Assembly (NCBI GenBank): GCA_003508835.1
Contig: PUFA01000072.1
Location: forward strand, 930,001 to 994,000
Direction: 5' to 3'
DNA from: Eonycteris spelaea
Lineage: Eukaryota; Chordata; Mammalia; Chiroptera; Pteropodidae
DNA length: 64,000 nucleotides
The position numbers and the translations under genes were made by a program. Under the pieces are notes generated by a model. It ran no database searches, was not told the origin of the DNA, and was given only the letters and a program-made list of their open reading frames with translations. This document shows positions 12,452 through 23,110 of the stretch, one piece after another (the first letter of the stretch is position 1; the number at the start of each line of letters is the position of its first letter).

Positions 12452-15400
12452 TGTTTGTGGCGCCGTGCCCACGGGGCAGGGGCTTGTGTGTTTCCCGCCT
12501 CTGCCCACCCCCAAAGTAAGAAGAAACATGTTTCCGGTGGCCAGTATGTCTTTCATTGCTTTGCACCCACTGTTACCAGAAGCTGCTCTAGGAGTGAGTA
12601 CCTGGCCAGTCACCCCATCACTCTCTGTGCCGGACTCAGTGCTGTGTGGCGCCTCCTCAGCCTAGGGCTGAGTTTTAAGATTTTTCTCTCCTTTCCTCTT
12701 CTCTTTTGGTTTCTCAATTAAAATTTTCTGTTTATTTGTTTGTCAGCCGTTGTGTTAATGAGCATTACAGGCACTGGCTGTGTTTGTATTCATCTGCTCC
12801 AGATGTCTGTCTGTCTGCTGCCCAAGGCAGCAATCTGTGTCCATGTTCATGTTAGCACTTAAGTGGGAACAAATGCCAATTTGAAGTTGTCTTTCCTCCT
12901 ATTATCAATGTCTATAACAAATTTCAACTTTGTATATTTTTTATCTATCAGGCTAATTTTTTTATGAAAAGGATTTTACTCCCTGGTTTCTTCCTTTGTT
13001 TCATAGCCCTCCCTGTCAGCACCTTCCTCTGCCTTTGACCCCACGAGCAGTTTGCCTTCTTGATTCACTGCTTGAGCAGAATGTACCTGATTGGGAGTTC
13101 CAAACCACCTTGGTGCTCTGAAGTCGGCCAGCTCTCACACCTTTGCTCAGCCTGGCTCTTCTCAAGGGCATTCTGGGCTTCATAATAGCCATGTGAAGCT
13201 TTCTGATACTCCCTGAAGTACTTCTGTCCAACCCGACTGGGACCATTTGGGAACGTGCTGGAGCTGAGATAGGCAGGCTGATGGGGGTACCTGGCTTGAG
13301 GGGCATAGTTTCAGGAAAGCTGAGCTTAGAGTATATTTTCAGTACATGGTTTCAGAGTCTGTTTTTCCCTCCAAATGTAAGCTTCGGGCCATTCGCATGT
13401 CTCGAGTGATAGGTAAGAATGATCTATAAGCCAAAATTTGGTATCTCTTTGTTTAGTTTACTGTGACTGGTGGTATATCAGCCACTCTTGTCAACTGAGT
13501 GCTCTGAGGTGAGGGACTCCTGCTTGAGAGGCATACAATCTGTGCGTCTAACCCTGAACAAGATCCCCTTGAATGTGGAGGACTTAAGGGAAGGACTGAT
13601 AGGTTGTGATGACCCCAGGTCATCAAGTAAAAATAGCTACAAAAGAATCAAAGATCCCAGGGTCAGCCAGTAAGAGCTCTGCACACACCTGCCGACTGCC
13701 CCACCCCCACTTTAGGTTTTGAGCAATATTGGACTTGTAGGCTGCAGGTGTCTTGTTTCCATTATGTAAATGAGTTCCATGGAGGGGGCTTGTGTGTGAT
13801 TCTGGTGGTAGATGAGTTCTTGGGCAGGCTGAATTTGAGAGATGCTGAGTCCACGTGGGAGTTTGCCTGGTTCATCATGCTCTGCCAAGTGCCTGAAGGT
13901 CTCTGAGACCCTCTGAGTTGTGAATCTGAGTAGGAGAGTAGCAGACCTCAAGGCCAGTGGTTTTGTCCACTTAGGCTCTCACCTGCTCTTGAGAAACAAA
14001 ACAGCTTTGCTCTTCTGAGCCCTTTAGCTCACTTGGTTGAGTCTTCCTTTTCAGAAGCAGATGTATTTGTATCCCCAAAGTCATAGCTCGGCTTTACTAC
14101 ACAGGGGCTTGTCCCAAAGAAAATGGCTCTTTTTTCAGTCAGGGTATTTTCTCTTTTTACCTTTTTATTTTTTTTATTCTGATTTGGGGGCTCTTTGGCC
14201 ATCTGCTTGAGGTTTACCCTCCTGCATTTTCCACCAGATTTGCCCTATGTCATTTGGAGATATAAAGTGAGCAGTTCTTGGTCCAAACCCTCTTCTCCTT
14301 ATAATTGTGTTGGATGGTTCAGGGTGCTTCTCTCCAAGGTAGCATGTCTACATTGATGGTTGCTTGCTCTAGGAGGCCATCAGTTCCTTCCTGTGGAACA
14401 GGGTGGGAAGTAGAGGACAGAGTGGCAGAGGGGCGGAGCTTAACTACACCGGGTTCTGAGTTAAGGTTCTTTTCCTAATCTGCACTTAAACCTAGTCCAA
14501 ATGGTGAGAAGATTAATCAATGGGAACTCAAAAACAACCTGAAAAAATGAGTTAATAGTAATTAGAATATATTTAAGTAAAGTTGCTATTTACTCTGGAA
14601 ACCAACAATTTTTTATTTATTTTTTCCTTGCCCTGTGGACTCCCAGCCCTGTCGCCCTCCCTAGGCCATATAGTGCAGTCCTCTTCCTGACATCCCACTT
14701 GGGGCCCAGGTGGGACTCCCAGTCTCCCTGAGCAAACACACACACACACACTCACAGTTATTGGGGTGCTGGTATTCGGAGGTTCCGGCTCGTACTCTCT
14801 CTTTCTGCCACAGGCCAGATGGCCTCATGGCTGAGGAAGGGTTTCTGTAGTTTCTGGGTTCGGGAAGCCTCTTAGTCAGCCGTGTCCTGAAAGCAGAGTC
14901 TGTTGTGGTTTGAAGAGCAGCCAGAGAGCATGGATGGGAGGTTCTGCATCTGCTTTCCTTGAGTGTGAGAAGATCGGCTGCTGGGACTTAACTGGTGAGG
15001 CCACAGCAGCACCGCTGGGCTGGGCTTGGCTGGTGGTGGCTGTTTGCTGTGCTCTTGGCCTCCTGAGCTGAAGCTGCCTTTTCCTTGTCTGCTCTGAGGG
15101 GAAGGGGAAGGAGGTGCTGAACAAATTAGGCCTCAGGCTCCACATGAGTGAGCTGGTGAATGGGTACGAGCCCTTCAAGAGCTTGAGTGCTTACACTTAG
15201 AAGAGTTGGAAGCCTCTCCATGCAGAGAGGGATCCGGCTGCAAGGTGAGGATTCAAAGAGGAAGATATTTGACAGCTAGGTGAGAATTTCTTACCAGACT
15301 CAGGATCGGATCTCAGAGAACTGGTTAAGATTTGGGAAGAAAAAGAAAAAATTGAGACTCCTACAAGGTTTTAATCATAGTTGTGGCTGAAATTTTAGAA

Positions 15401-16950
15401 GGGGATTTAGGATGCGGGAGAAAATCAATGGTAAATATTTCCTGAGATCAAAAGAGGAAATATCAGAGAGCAGTAATGGCCTGAGGTGGGAAGCATTCAG
15501 GCTGTGTGCCGTGTGGCCATGGAGTGAGACTGTGCCCTCGGCCTGTGTCAGTCTTCCTGGACCATTCATCGGGTGTCTGTGATGCTGGGTAACTGTGGGG
15601 ACAGGATGACAGCTCAGGGCAGAGGAGCCCCTCCCTGCAGCAGTGCAGCCACAGGTAATGGTGGTGGTAGAAATCTTCAGGTCTTGAGGGACCTGCGATC
15701 ATTCCAGACCAAGGCTCTTCCCGGTGGCAGGTTTGTAGAGAGCAGAAGAAGCAAGGTTGTAAACAGTCATGCTGACTCTCCCCACCCCCTTTTCTCTTCT
15801 TTCCAACTGAAGAACTTTCTTTCTGCTGCAACCTGCGCCTTGAATTCCTAGGGTGGAAGAAGGTATAGGAGCTGCAGGGTTTCCGAACACGGAAGGGGCA
15901 GCCCAGTATCCTCTTTCCACCTTCCCCAGCTTGAGAATATGGCAGCTGCTTCAACTGCCTGGCTCGGGCTAAGGGAGACCAAGTAGAAGGCTCAAAGCAG
16001 ACTCTTTCCTTTACCCTCTGCACTTCAAGATGCCAAAGGAGGGTCATGCTTGGCATTTCAGTTGGGTTTTCCCTAGGAGAGAAGCTGAATTGAGCAGTCA
16101 CTGTGAACTCTGGGCCAGGGTCTCCGAGAATCGTCCTTTTTGTACTGGCTGAGCCAGCTGCTGAGAGTGTCTCATGTCGCAGAGCCTTGCCCACCTCTCC
16201 CACATGCACCCTCTTCTTCTCCCACAGTCGTCATTGCTGCTAATGGTCAAAGTCAAATGTATGGCCACACCAGATGGGCCAGGTCCTCTCAGGCTTCTTT
16301 CTGGATGTTATTTTTTGAATATTGAAATGTGCAGGTGCCTTCCCAAAAAGGCTTGGACTGGTATATTGAACCAGAAACAAATAAGCTAATGAAAGTATCA
16401 GTTCAAGAAAAAAAGATGTTGGCAGTCTGTGTAACAGCTAGAAAACTTATGAGTACCCACCTTTGGGACAACCCAGTGAATATGAATTCGTGATATCTGC
16501 TAGTTAAAAGATACGTTGTCACCTTGGGTTGATTGTGGTATACAGTATGTAATGAAACTTGTTGAGCTAAAGCTTTGACTTCTTTGAGTCGAATATGAAT
16601 CATTTGCTTTGGTTCCTGTGTATTTTATGACTCCCCTACCCCCCGTCAATGACTTTCCATTCCTCCTCCCCCTAGTGTGAATTCGTAGCATGATTGTACA
16701 AACCTCTATGTAGAAAATGGAGATTTCTTGTTCTCTGAAATGTAAGCTCTAGCCAATCGGTCTCTGTCCCCGTTAGCTTAGTGTGTCTGAACTTACTTTC
16801 TTGTTATATATTTAAACTTTTTCTCTATACTCTAGGTTTTGTGGCATCCCATGGTCAGGTGGAGAAGAAGCTGCCCCTTGCAGATCTGTACTGTAACCGT
16901 TTTTCTTTTTAAAATATTATTTCACAGGACTGATTGTACACAGGGCTTGT

Positions 16951-16956
16951 AATAAA
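16951..16956 (+). terminator. DCAF7: Poly(A) signal AATAAA, proximal, DCAF7
   Basis: Canonical AATAAA in the context cttgtaataaaatttt, 4.5 kb after the DCAF7 stop. A second signal lies 200 bp downstream in a very similar context. Confidence 0.6.
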
Positions 16957-17150
16957 ATTTTAACACTGTGCTGTGAAACCATGATGGTAAATCCCCATTG
17001 AAGGCTACTTCAAAGGCACCTGAAAGTGGAGTGTTATATCTATGACTTTATTTCTTGTTTCCTGAGTATATTAAACCTAATTTTTGCCCTTTCATTCTGT
17101 TTCAGCCTCCTGTATAAGAAGTACCGTATTTTCTGCCCATCATACTTTGT

Positions 17151-17156
17151 AATAAA
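17151..17156 (+). terminator. DCAF7: Poly(A) signal AATAAA, distal, DCAF7
   Basis: AATAAA in the context tttgtaataaaacttgaac, probably the main 3' end of the gene (cleavage about 17170-17180). The choice between this and the 16951 site is inferred from position only. Confidence 0.65.
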
Positions 17157-18454
17157 ACTTGAACATGTATAGATTGACTGAATTTCTTCTTGTGATGAAT
17201 TCAGTTCTTCCCATTCTACCACTGCAGAGACACTAGCTGGGGGGTTAGACTTCACCCCAAACCCATCAGTCCATCACTATCTGACAGCCTGACTCATGAC
17301 CTTGAACAAAACACAGAGAACCCACTCAGTGCCAGGGAACATGACCCTCAAGATGCTCATACTCTACTAGAGGAGACATCCACATAAACACATACTGGCA
17401 GTGTTGTGCAATAACAGATGTGTTCAGGCTTACTGGTGGCTCTGAAGAATCACCTATGACTGGATGGGAGCCAGAGTGGGTCCGGGCAAACTTCACAAGA
17501 TGGATGCTTGAACTGGGTTTTGAAGGCTGAATAGGAGTTCTCTGGGAATCTGGAAAGGCATTTAAGGGAGAGAAAATATCTGTGTACCAGTCTATAGAGG
17601 CGAGAGAATGTGGTCGTATTTAGAGAATTACACGTTGATGTGGGGTTTTGTATGGGGAATGGTGAGGAGTGTAGCTAGAGAGGTAAGCAGGAGCTGGGTC
17701 AGACAGAATCTTTTGTTCTACACAAAGTTTAGACCTTACTCCTGTGTTTGGAAATTTTACATAGAAAATATGCTCAGAATTGTATTTTAGGAGGCAATGA
17801 AGAAAGTGCCTCCGAGGGCAGGATGAGACAAGGAGTCAGTTCCTTGTTAAAATAAAGTGAGGAGGGGGGAAAAGCCTGAACAACAGTGCAGCAGGGGAGA
17901 GCACAGGGCACAACTGAAGAGAATGAAGAGGTGAGATGATCGGGATTCAGTTATCTACTGGCGGTGAAGGATGACAAGGAAATGGTAACTGCCAGATCCT
18001 GTGGGTTTGGACGCCAGCCTCCGATGTGATGCCTAGAGTTTCCAAGTCCAAGCCAGTTTCCCAAGCCTGTGCCACTTCCCAACATGGTCGCTGGGGAAGG
18101 CGCGCCTGTCCCCGCTGCAGTTCGAAAGCTGTGAGCCCTGGATGAGTACTCCCCTCATCTGTTTTTATTGTCAGTCTTTGTTCATGTTAGGTCATAGGCC
18201 ATTTCAAGGGAAGAGAAGGAAAGCAACATGTGATTGGTCCAGTGGGCCAGGACTTAGTGTCTGCCATGGCGTCAGAAGACATGGAGCTGGGTGGGGGTGG
18301 CAGGTGGGTCTGTGAAGAGAAGTATGTACTCCGAGGGTTTAAGTTTTTTTGTGGCCAAATGAGTGCTGGCTCTGTTAGAACTGTGCTATATGGTCTGACA
18401 ACGTATTTTATGGGAAATACATGATTCCTACTCTTTGGTTTTTAAGGGGAAAGC

Positions 18455-18720
18455 TGGGAGAGTAGTGCTGACTATTCATCTCGATAGACTGGGTCATGCA
18501 ATAACAAACCCCAATCTCAGAGACTGAACACGACCAAAGGGCAGGAGATGTGTTTTTCAGGGTAGGCCTGGAAGTACTTATTTCTGCCCATATCTGCCAA
18601 GTTTACTCACGTGATTCCAGTCTAATTATAAGGAAGTTCAAAAATGTAGTCTTCCCATGTACCCAGGAAGAGGAAATAGAGTGGTGAATATAGGAATGCC
18701 TCTGGCACGTCATCAAATTA
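18455..18720 (+). repeat. Old mammalian interspersed repeat, family not named
   Basis: Contains gcaataacaaaccccaat, ctcagagactgaacac and gtagtcttcccatgtaccc with gaagaggaaatagag. This architecture recurs widely in mammalian genomes. A second related copy appears near 47945-48260 (aaccctaaatcttagtgact, cagaactagtcacaaagccc). I do not recall the family name with certainty. Confidence 0.5.
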
Positions 18721-19724
18721 GCAAAGTGTCTGGACTATAACCAACGTCATCTTGTTCGCTGAGAGATGTTAGTATGGACAACGTATACTCAGACCTAACG
18801 GAATGATGCCTTCAGCCAGTCTTCAAATCCAAGGCTCATTGTTAATGGCTCGTGGTCCTGACAACCAGATCTCTAGAGATTGTCCAGTCACCTGTGAATT
18901 TATCTTGAGACTGTAAATATTTGCTCAGATTGAGAAAGTAAAAAATCTGCCCTGCCATTCTTCACAGTTAAACAGACACAGGTAAAAAGCAGCCGCAAAG
19001 TTAACAGGAAACAATATTTCTCCCAAACACACACTGCAACTTAAAGTGTCACAACAATTTTCTTCTCTGAGTGACTTTTTAAAATTCACTGACAAATTTT
19101 GTTCTCTAAAATCAAACTGTCAAAAAGTTTGCTGTTTGAAATTATGTAAGTAGAAATGAAGCCTTGCAGTCTTGCTTGAAAAATCTAAGTCATTTTGATA
19201 GAGAAGTGGCCTTGATTTCCAGCCCACATGTACAGCTTCTGAACAAAACATTCCACATTTAACTTTGTAGTTTCTGAGGAAATCGAACCCTGGGTCTGCT
19301 TTGCAGTCCACAGCTGATTTTGGTCCTCTTCTTACAGTTCTGTGTTTCTTTGGACCTATCAAACTCTATTTCATTAAAATGTCATCTAACCACCACTCTT
19401 TCCCATTATCCTCTAATAACTATCTTTTCCTTTGGTGAGACATCCCACCTCCCTCTGGTAGGGCTTCCCTTGTTGCAGTGACTCAGTAAGCCCAACTTTG
19501 CTAGACTGCAGGTTTGTCCTGGTAGACTTAGGCTGATTGGGCTAAGGCAATCTCAAACTTTGTTTTGGCCTCTAGACTCATTTGTGATTATAAATTCCCT
19601 TAATTGGCTTTTTCCTACTCACAATAACATTAGCCTATACATTTTCCCAGGTTTATTAAAATAAAATATAGTCAACATACAACATTGTATTGAAGGTGGA
19701 CAGTATATTTTTAAATTGTAAAAA

Positions 19725-20525
19725 GTAAGACTATATGTGAATAGCTAGTAAGCTCATGAAAAGGTGCACAACATCATTCATCAGTCACTAGAGAAATACA
19801 ACTCGAAACCACAGTGAGACGGCACGTCACGTCCACTAGGATGGCAACAGCTGCAGTCAAAACGTGTTGGCAAAGATGTGGGGACAATGGAAACCTCATA
19901 CATTGCTGATGGGAAAGTAAAATGATGCAAGCATTTTGGAAAACAGTCTGGTGGTTCCTCAAAGTTTAAACAGAGTTTCTATGACGACCCATTGATTCTA
20001 TTCCTAGGGATATACCCGAGAAAAATGAAAACATGTCCACACAAAACCTTGTCTATAAATGCTCATAACAGCATTATTCATAAGAGTCAAAAGGTAGAAA
20101 CACCCAAATGTCCATCAACTGATGAATGAATAAATAACATGTGGTATACTAATACAATGGAATATTATTTGGTAATAAAAAGGGATGAAGTACTGATACA
20201 TGCTGCAACATGCTTGAACCCTGAAAACATGTTAAGTGAAAAAAAAGTTGCAAAAGACCACATATTTTATGATTACATTCATATGAAATGTCCAGAACAG
20301 GCAAACCCATAGAAACAGAAGTAAATTGGTGTTTGCCTAGAACTAGGGAAATTGGGGAGAAATGGGGAGTGACTGTTAGTGGGTATAGTATATCTTTTGG
20401 GAATGATTAAAATGTAAAATTGATTGTAGTGAAGGCTGCACAAATCTGTGAATATACTAAAAGCCATTGTATGCTTTAAATTGATGACATATATGTGAAT
20501 TATATGTCAATAAAATTGTTATTAA
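19725..20525 (+). mobile_element. L1 LINE 3' end
   Basis: Sense L1 3' sequence: tggcaaagatgtggggac, catacattgctgatggg, acccaaatgtccatcaac, tacaatggaatattatttgg, ending at tgtcaataaaattgttatt. It is truncated, with no open ORF2. Its divergence suggests an old (L1M-type) insertion. Confidence 0.85.
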
Positions 20526-21179
20526 AACATGAAGAAGTGGGTACAGGAGTACAATATGCTCTCAAATAATTTAATATTGTAGCAGAAACAGACAAACGTT
20601 TTGATATAAAAAAGGTAAGTGCTAAGGTACAGATACACAGAAGAGTTATGTGAGCATTCAGAGTAGGTCATCCGAGCCCAACTGGGAATCTGGAGATCTT
20701 TTCCTCCAGTGCGAAATAATGTCTGAGCAGAATCTTGAAGGAAGAACAAAAATGAGCCAGGTGAAATGAGGTGGAACACAGACCAGCAAAAACACAGGAA
20801 CTGGGAGAAGTACTAGGAGCAGACTGGTGTTTCTAATCTGCAAAGTACAAGGAGGAGGGAGCTGAGCCCAAGCATCTTGGGTAATACACAACAAAAGAAC
20901 AATTCATAAGTGAATTATTAGTTACAGCTAAAAATTCAGGGTAGACTCAAGGTTTTATGGAGGTGGTGACAGCTGAACTGGGTCTTGAAGCATGGTAAAG
21001 ATCTTATCAGAGAGACAGAAGCAAAGAGAGTGATAAAGAATTTATATTCAGAGTACAGTGAGTAATTACCTCTAACCAGAGTGTAATATAAGGACATGAG
21101 CATGGAAAAATGAGTAGATTTGAGATTATGGAGGTTTTTATAATAATAAGTAACAAAATCTATGCCCATGTACATTGCA

Positions 21180-21345
21180 TACATTAACCCATTTAATCCT
21201 CACAAGGCCATTCAGCAGGTAAAGAAACTGAAATCAAATAAAGGAACTTGCCCAAGGTTACACTTGTAAGTATAACAACTGGATTCGAACTCACCCAGTC
21301 TAACTCCGGAGGCTGCAAACTTAAACTGTCCAGTTTCCTATCACA
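21180..21345 (-). repeat. MIR SINE
   Basis: Reverse-complement MIR: acccatttaatcctcaca, aaactgaaatcaaataaagg, aacttgcccaaggttaca, then ggattcgaactcaccc. Confidence 0.75.
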
Positions 21346-22439
21346 CCAAATCCTTTGGAATTAATCTCACCAGCATGAGGAGCCACTAAAAGGTTTTTCA
21401 GCAGTTGCCACTTTGTTTCTTCTCTATGTTCTCCTAATGACTTCGATTTTCTCTTTTGGGAGAGCAGAAGGAAAATGGAGAGGGGTATTTGGCTCCGGAT
21501 GGCTCTTCAGATCATCCTGCCTCTCCAGAACCACCTGTTTCATCTGAATCTCAAGCCATCTCTTGCATTTAAGAGCTTCATCATTATGATTGCTGCTTCT
21601 ATTTAAATGAGTTTATTATCTTAAAGCTCCAAGGTCTTATTTTGTGTTTTCAACCTTCCTGTATTGGTAAAGCAAGTTTTGCAACTGGAGGGCAACGGAG
21701 CCTGGGGCTGGTGCCGCTCAGACTAACCCAGGAGTTGGTATATATAGAATAAGCACTTGTCGTCAGTACCGGTGATCTGAGAAGGCAGCAGGTTAACGCC
21801 TTCAAAAAAACTGCCTTCCTTTCTCAGTCCGTTTTAGGGTATTTAAAAGAAAATCTGGGCATTATTGTGGAGACTACGTGATGGTTGGGGTGGAGGGGTC
21901 TGTTGTGCTTCAAAGAGCCATTTCTCTGGCAACAGTGGTCCTTCCCTTAGTTTTAGCACCCCTTTAGCATCCCAGGAACAAAGATGGGAGTAAGTCTGGA
22001 AAGAATGCTAGACCAGAAGGAATGTGATCAGTAAGCATAAAGGCATTAATCATAAGTTGCAGGGCAACTTTCTATGGCAGGGGACATTCCAAGCTCTGGG
22101 TCAAGCCGCTGGGGACACTCTATTGTTAAACTATAGGGCAAGAAAAAGTGAAGCCAGCGACACTGTGAGACTTTTACTAAGTGAGGGGTGGGGATGGGAT
22201 CTCAACTGGGCCCTTCTTCAGTATCATCCTTATTTACAGGTAGCAAAGAGAAAGTTCAGAGAGACTAAATAATAGGGCAAATCTCATCTCTGGGTGGCTA
22301 TTTCTTTTCCCATAAAATGAGGTTGTTCAACTACATATTCCTTTGCAACAAAACATTTATCATTCTGAACCTGCTCAAAGTTGAGAGGCAATTTGGAAGC
22401 AAAATCAGTTTTATAATTCAAATGTATCTCTATTAGATC

Positions 22440-23110
22440 TCTCTAGGAAATAAAGTCCGGCACGCTCCAGGCAACCGGGAGGCTCCACCTCCGTCAGGTT
22501 TTGAGCAGCGGAAAGAGAGGAGTGTGTACCGGTGCAACAGTGGAACGGATTTTGCCGGCAGTGGGGACACGTTTTTACAACGGACCAAAGAAAGGAAGTG
22601 TGCTACCCCATTGAAAGGACCCACTCCTGGCTGCCGCGGGGTCAGTGCGCGGTCCTTTGAGTTCGGGCTGCTCCCGGCGGGCCTGAGCCTTTGAGTTACC
22701 AGTGACAGGTGAGGGCGACCACAGGCTCCGAACTTGCTTGTTTTGGCGGCGGACGGGACGGACTGACCTTGGCCCGCAGCTCTTTCGTTGCTTTTGGTGA
22801 CCTTGGTCCAGGGTCGGAGCCCATGGCGGCTTGGGTCGCTGTCAGCCTGGGCAGGACCGCTATCGCGTGCTTGCGAGCCCTGGGCCCTGGGGCCCGGTTG
22901 GCTGTTCCGCGCGTACCCTAGCCTCCCTTACTGACCCTCCTGGGTGCAGCCCCGCTCTGTGCCGGACGCTGCACCTAACCACGGTGGTCCCTGCCGGGCA
23001 CAACAAGTGGTCCAAAGTCCGGCACATCAAGGGTCCCAAGGACACCGAAAGGAGTCGCATCTTCTCCAAGCTCTGTTTGAGCATCCGCCTAGCGGTTAAA
23101 GGTGAGAACC
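22440..23110 (+). promoter_or_regulatory. TACO1: GC/CpG-rich TACO1 promoter and first exon
   Basis: GC and CpG content rise sharply over the neighbouring AT-rich sequence, with many CG dinucleotides between about 22455 and 23060, and the region covers the TACO1 start at 22823. This fits a CpG-associated housekeeping promoter. The transcription start cannot be placed exactly; no clear TATA box is seen. Confidence 0.65.
22823..23101 (+). CDS. TACO1: TACO1 exon 1 coding part (contains frameshift)
   Basis: ATG at 22823 in a moderate context (cccATGG). It encodes a transit-like N-terminus rich in Ala, Arg and Leu. The ATG frame meets TAG at 22919. The downstream frame ([54 protein letters not shown]) is one base off and has no upstream ATG before a stop at 22798. 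The donor is gtgaga at 23102, splitting a Glu codon. Confidence 0.85.

Larger units (their letters stand above)
12452..17175 (+). other. DCAF7: DCAF7 3' untranslated region
   Basis: About 4.7 kb between the DCAF7 stop and the second of two poly(A) signals. The human mRNA is known to have a similarly long 3' UTR. I see no splice-bounded coding frame here. Open frames on either strand, including a 248-codon minus-strand one at 15463-16209, have no recognisable protein content. A short CA run lies at 14735-14751. The right boundary is inferred from the AATAAA signals and could be roughly 200 bp shorter in some transcripts. Confidence 0.75.
17176..22440. other. DCAF7-TACO1 intergenic region
   Basis: No protein-coding exon or RNA gene recognised. 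Content: an old interspersed repeat at about 17290-17810, a second diverged mammalian repeat at 18455-18720 (a related copy at 47945-48260), an L1 3' end at 19725-20525, a repeat-like stretch at 20525-20885, and a MIR at 21180-21345. The rest appears unique. Confidence 0.75.

Noticed and set aside
15463..16209. 248-codon minus-strand open frame in the DCAF7 3' UTR
   Set aside because: No recognisable domain and no splice or promoter context. Ordinary chance length for this amount of GC-moderate sequence.
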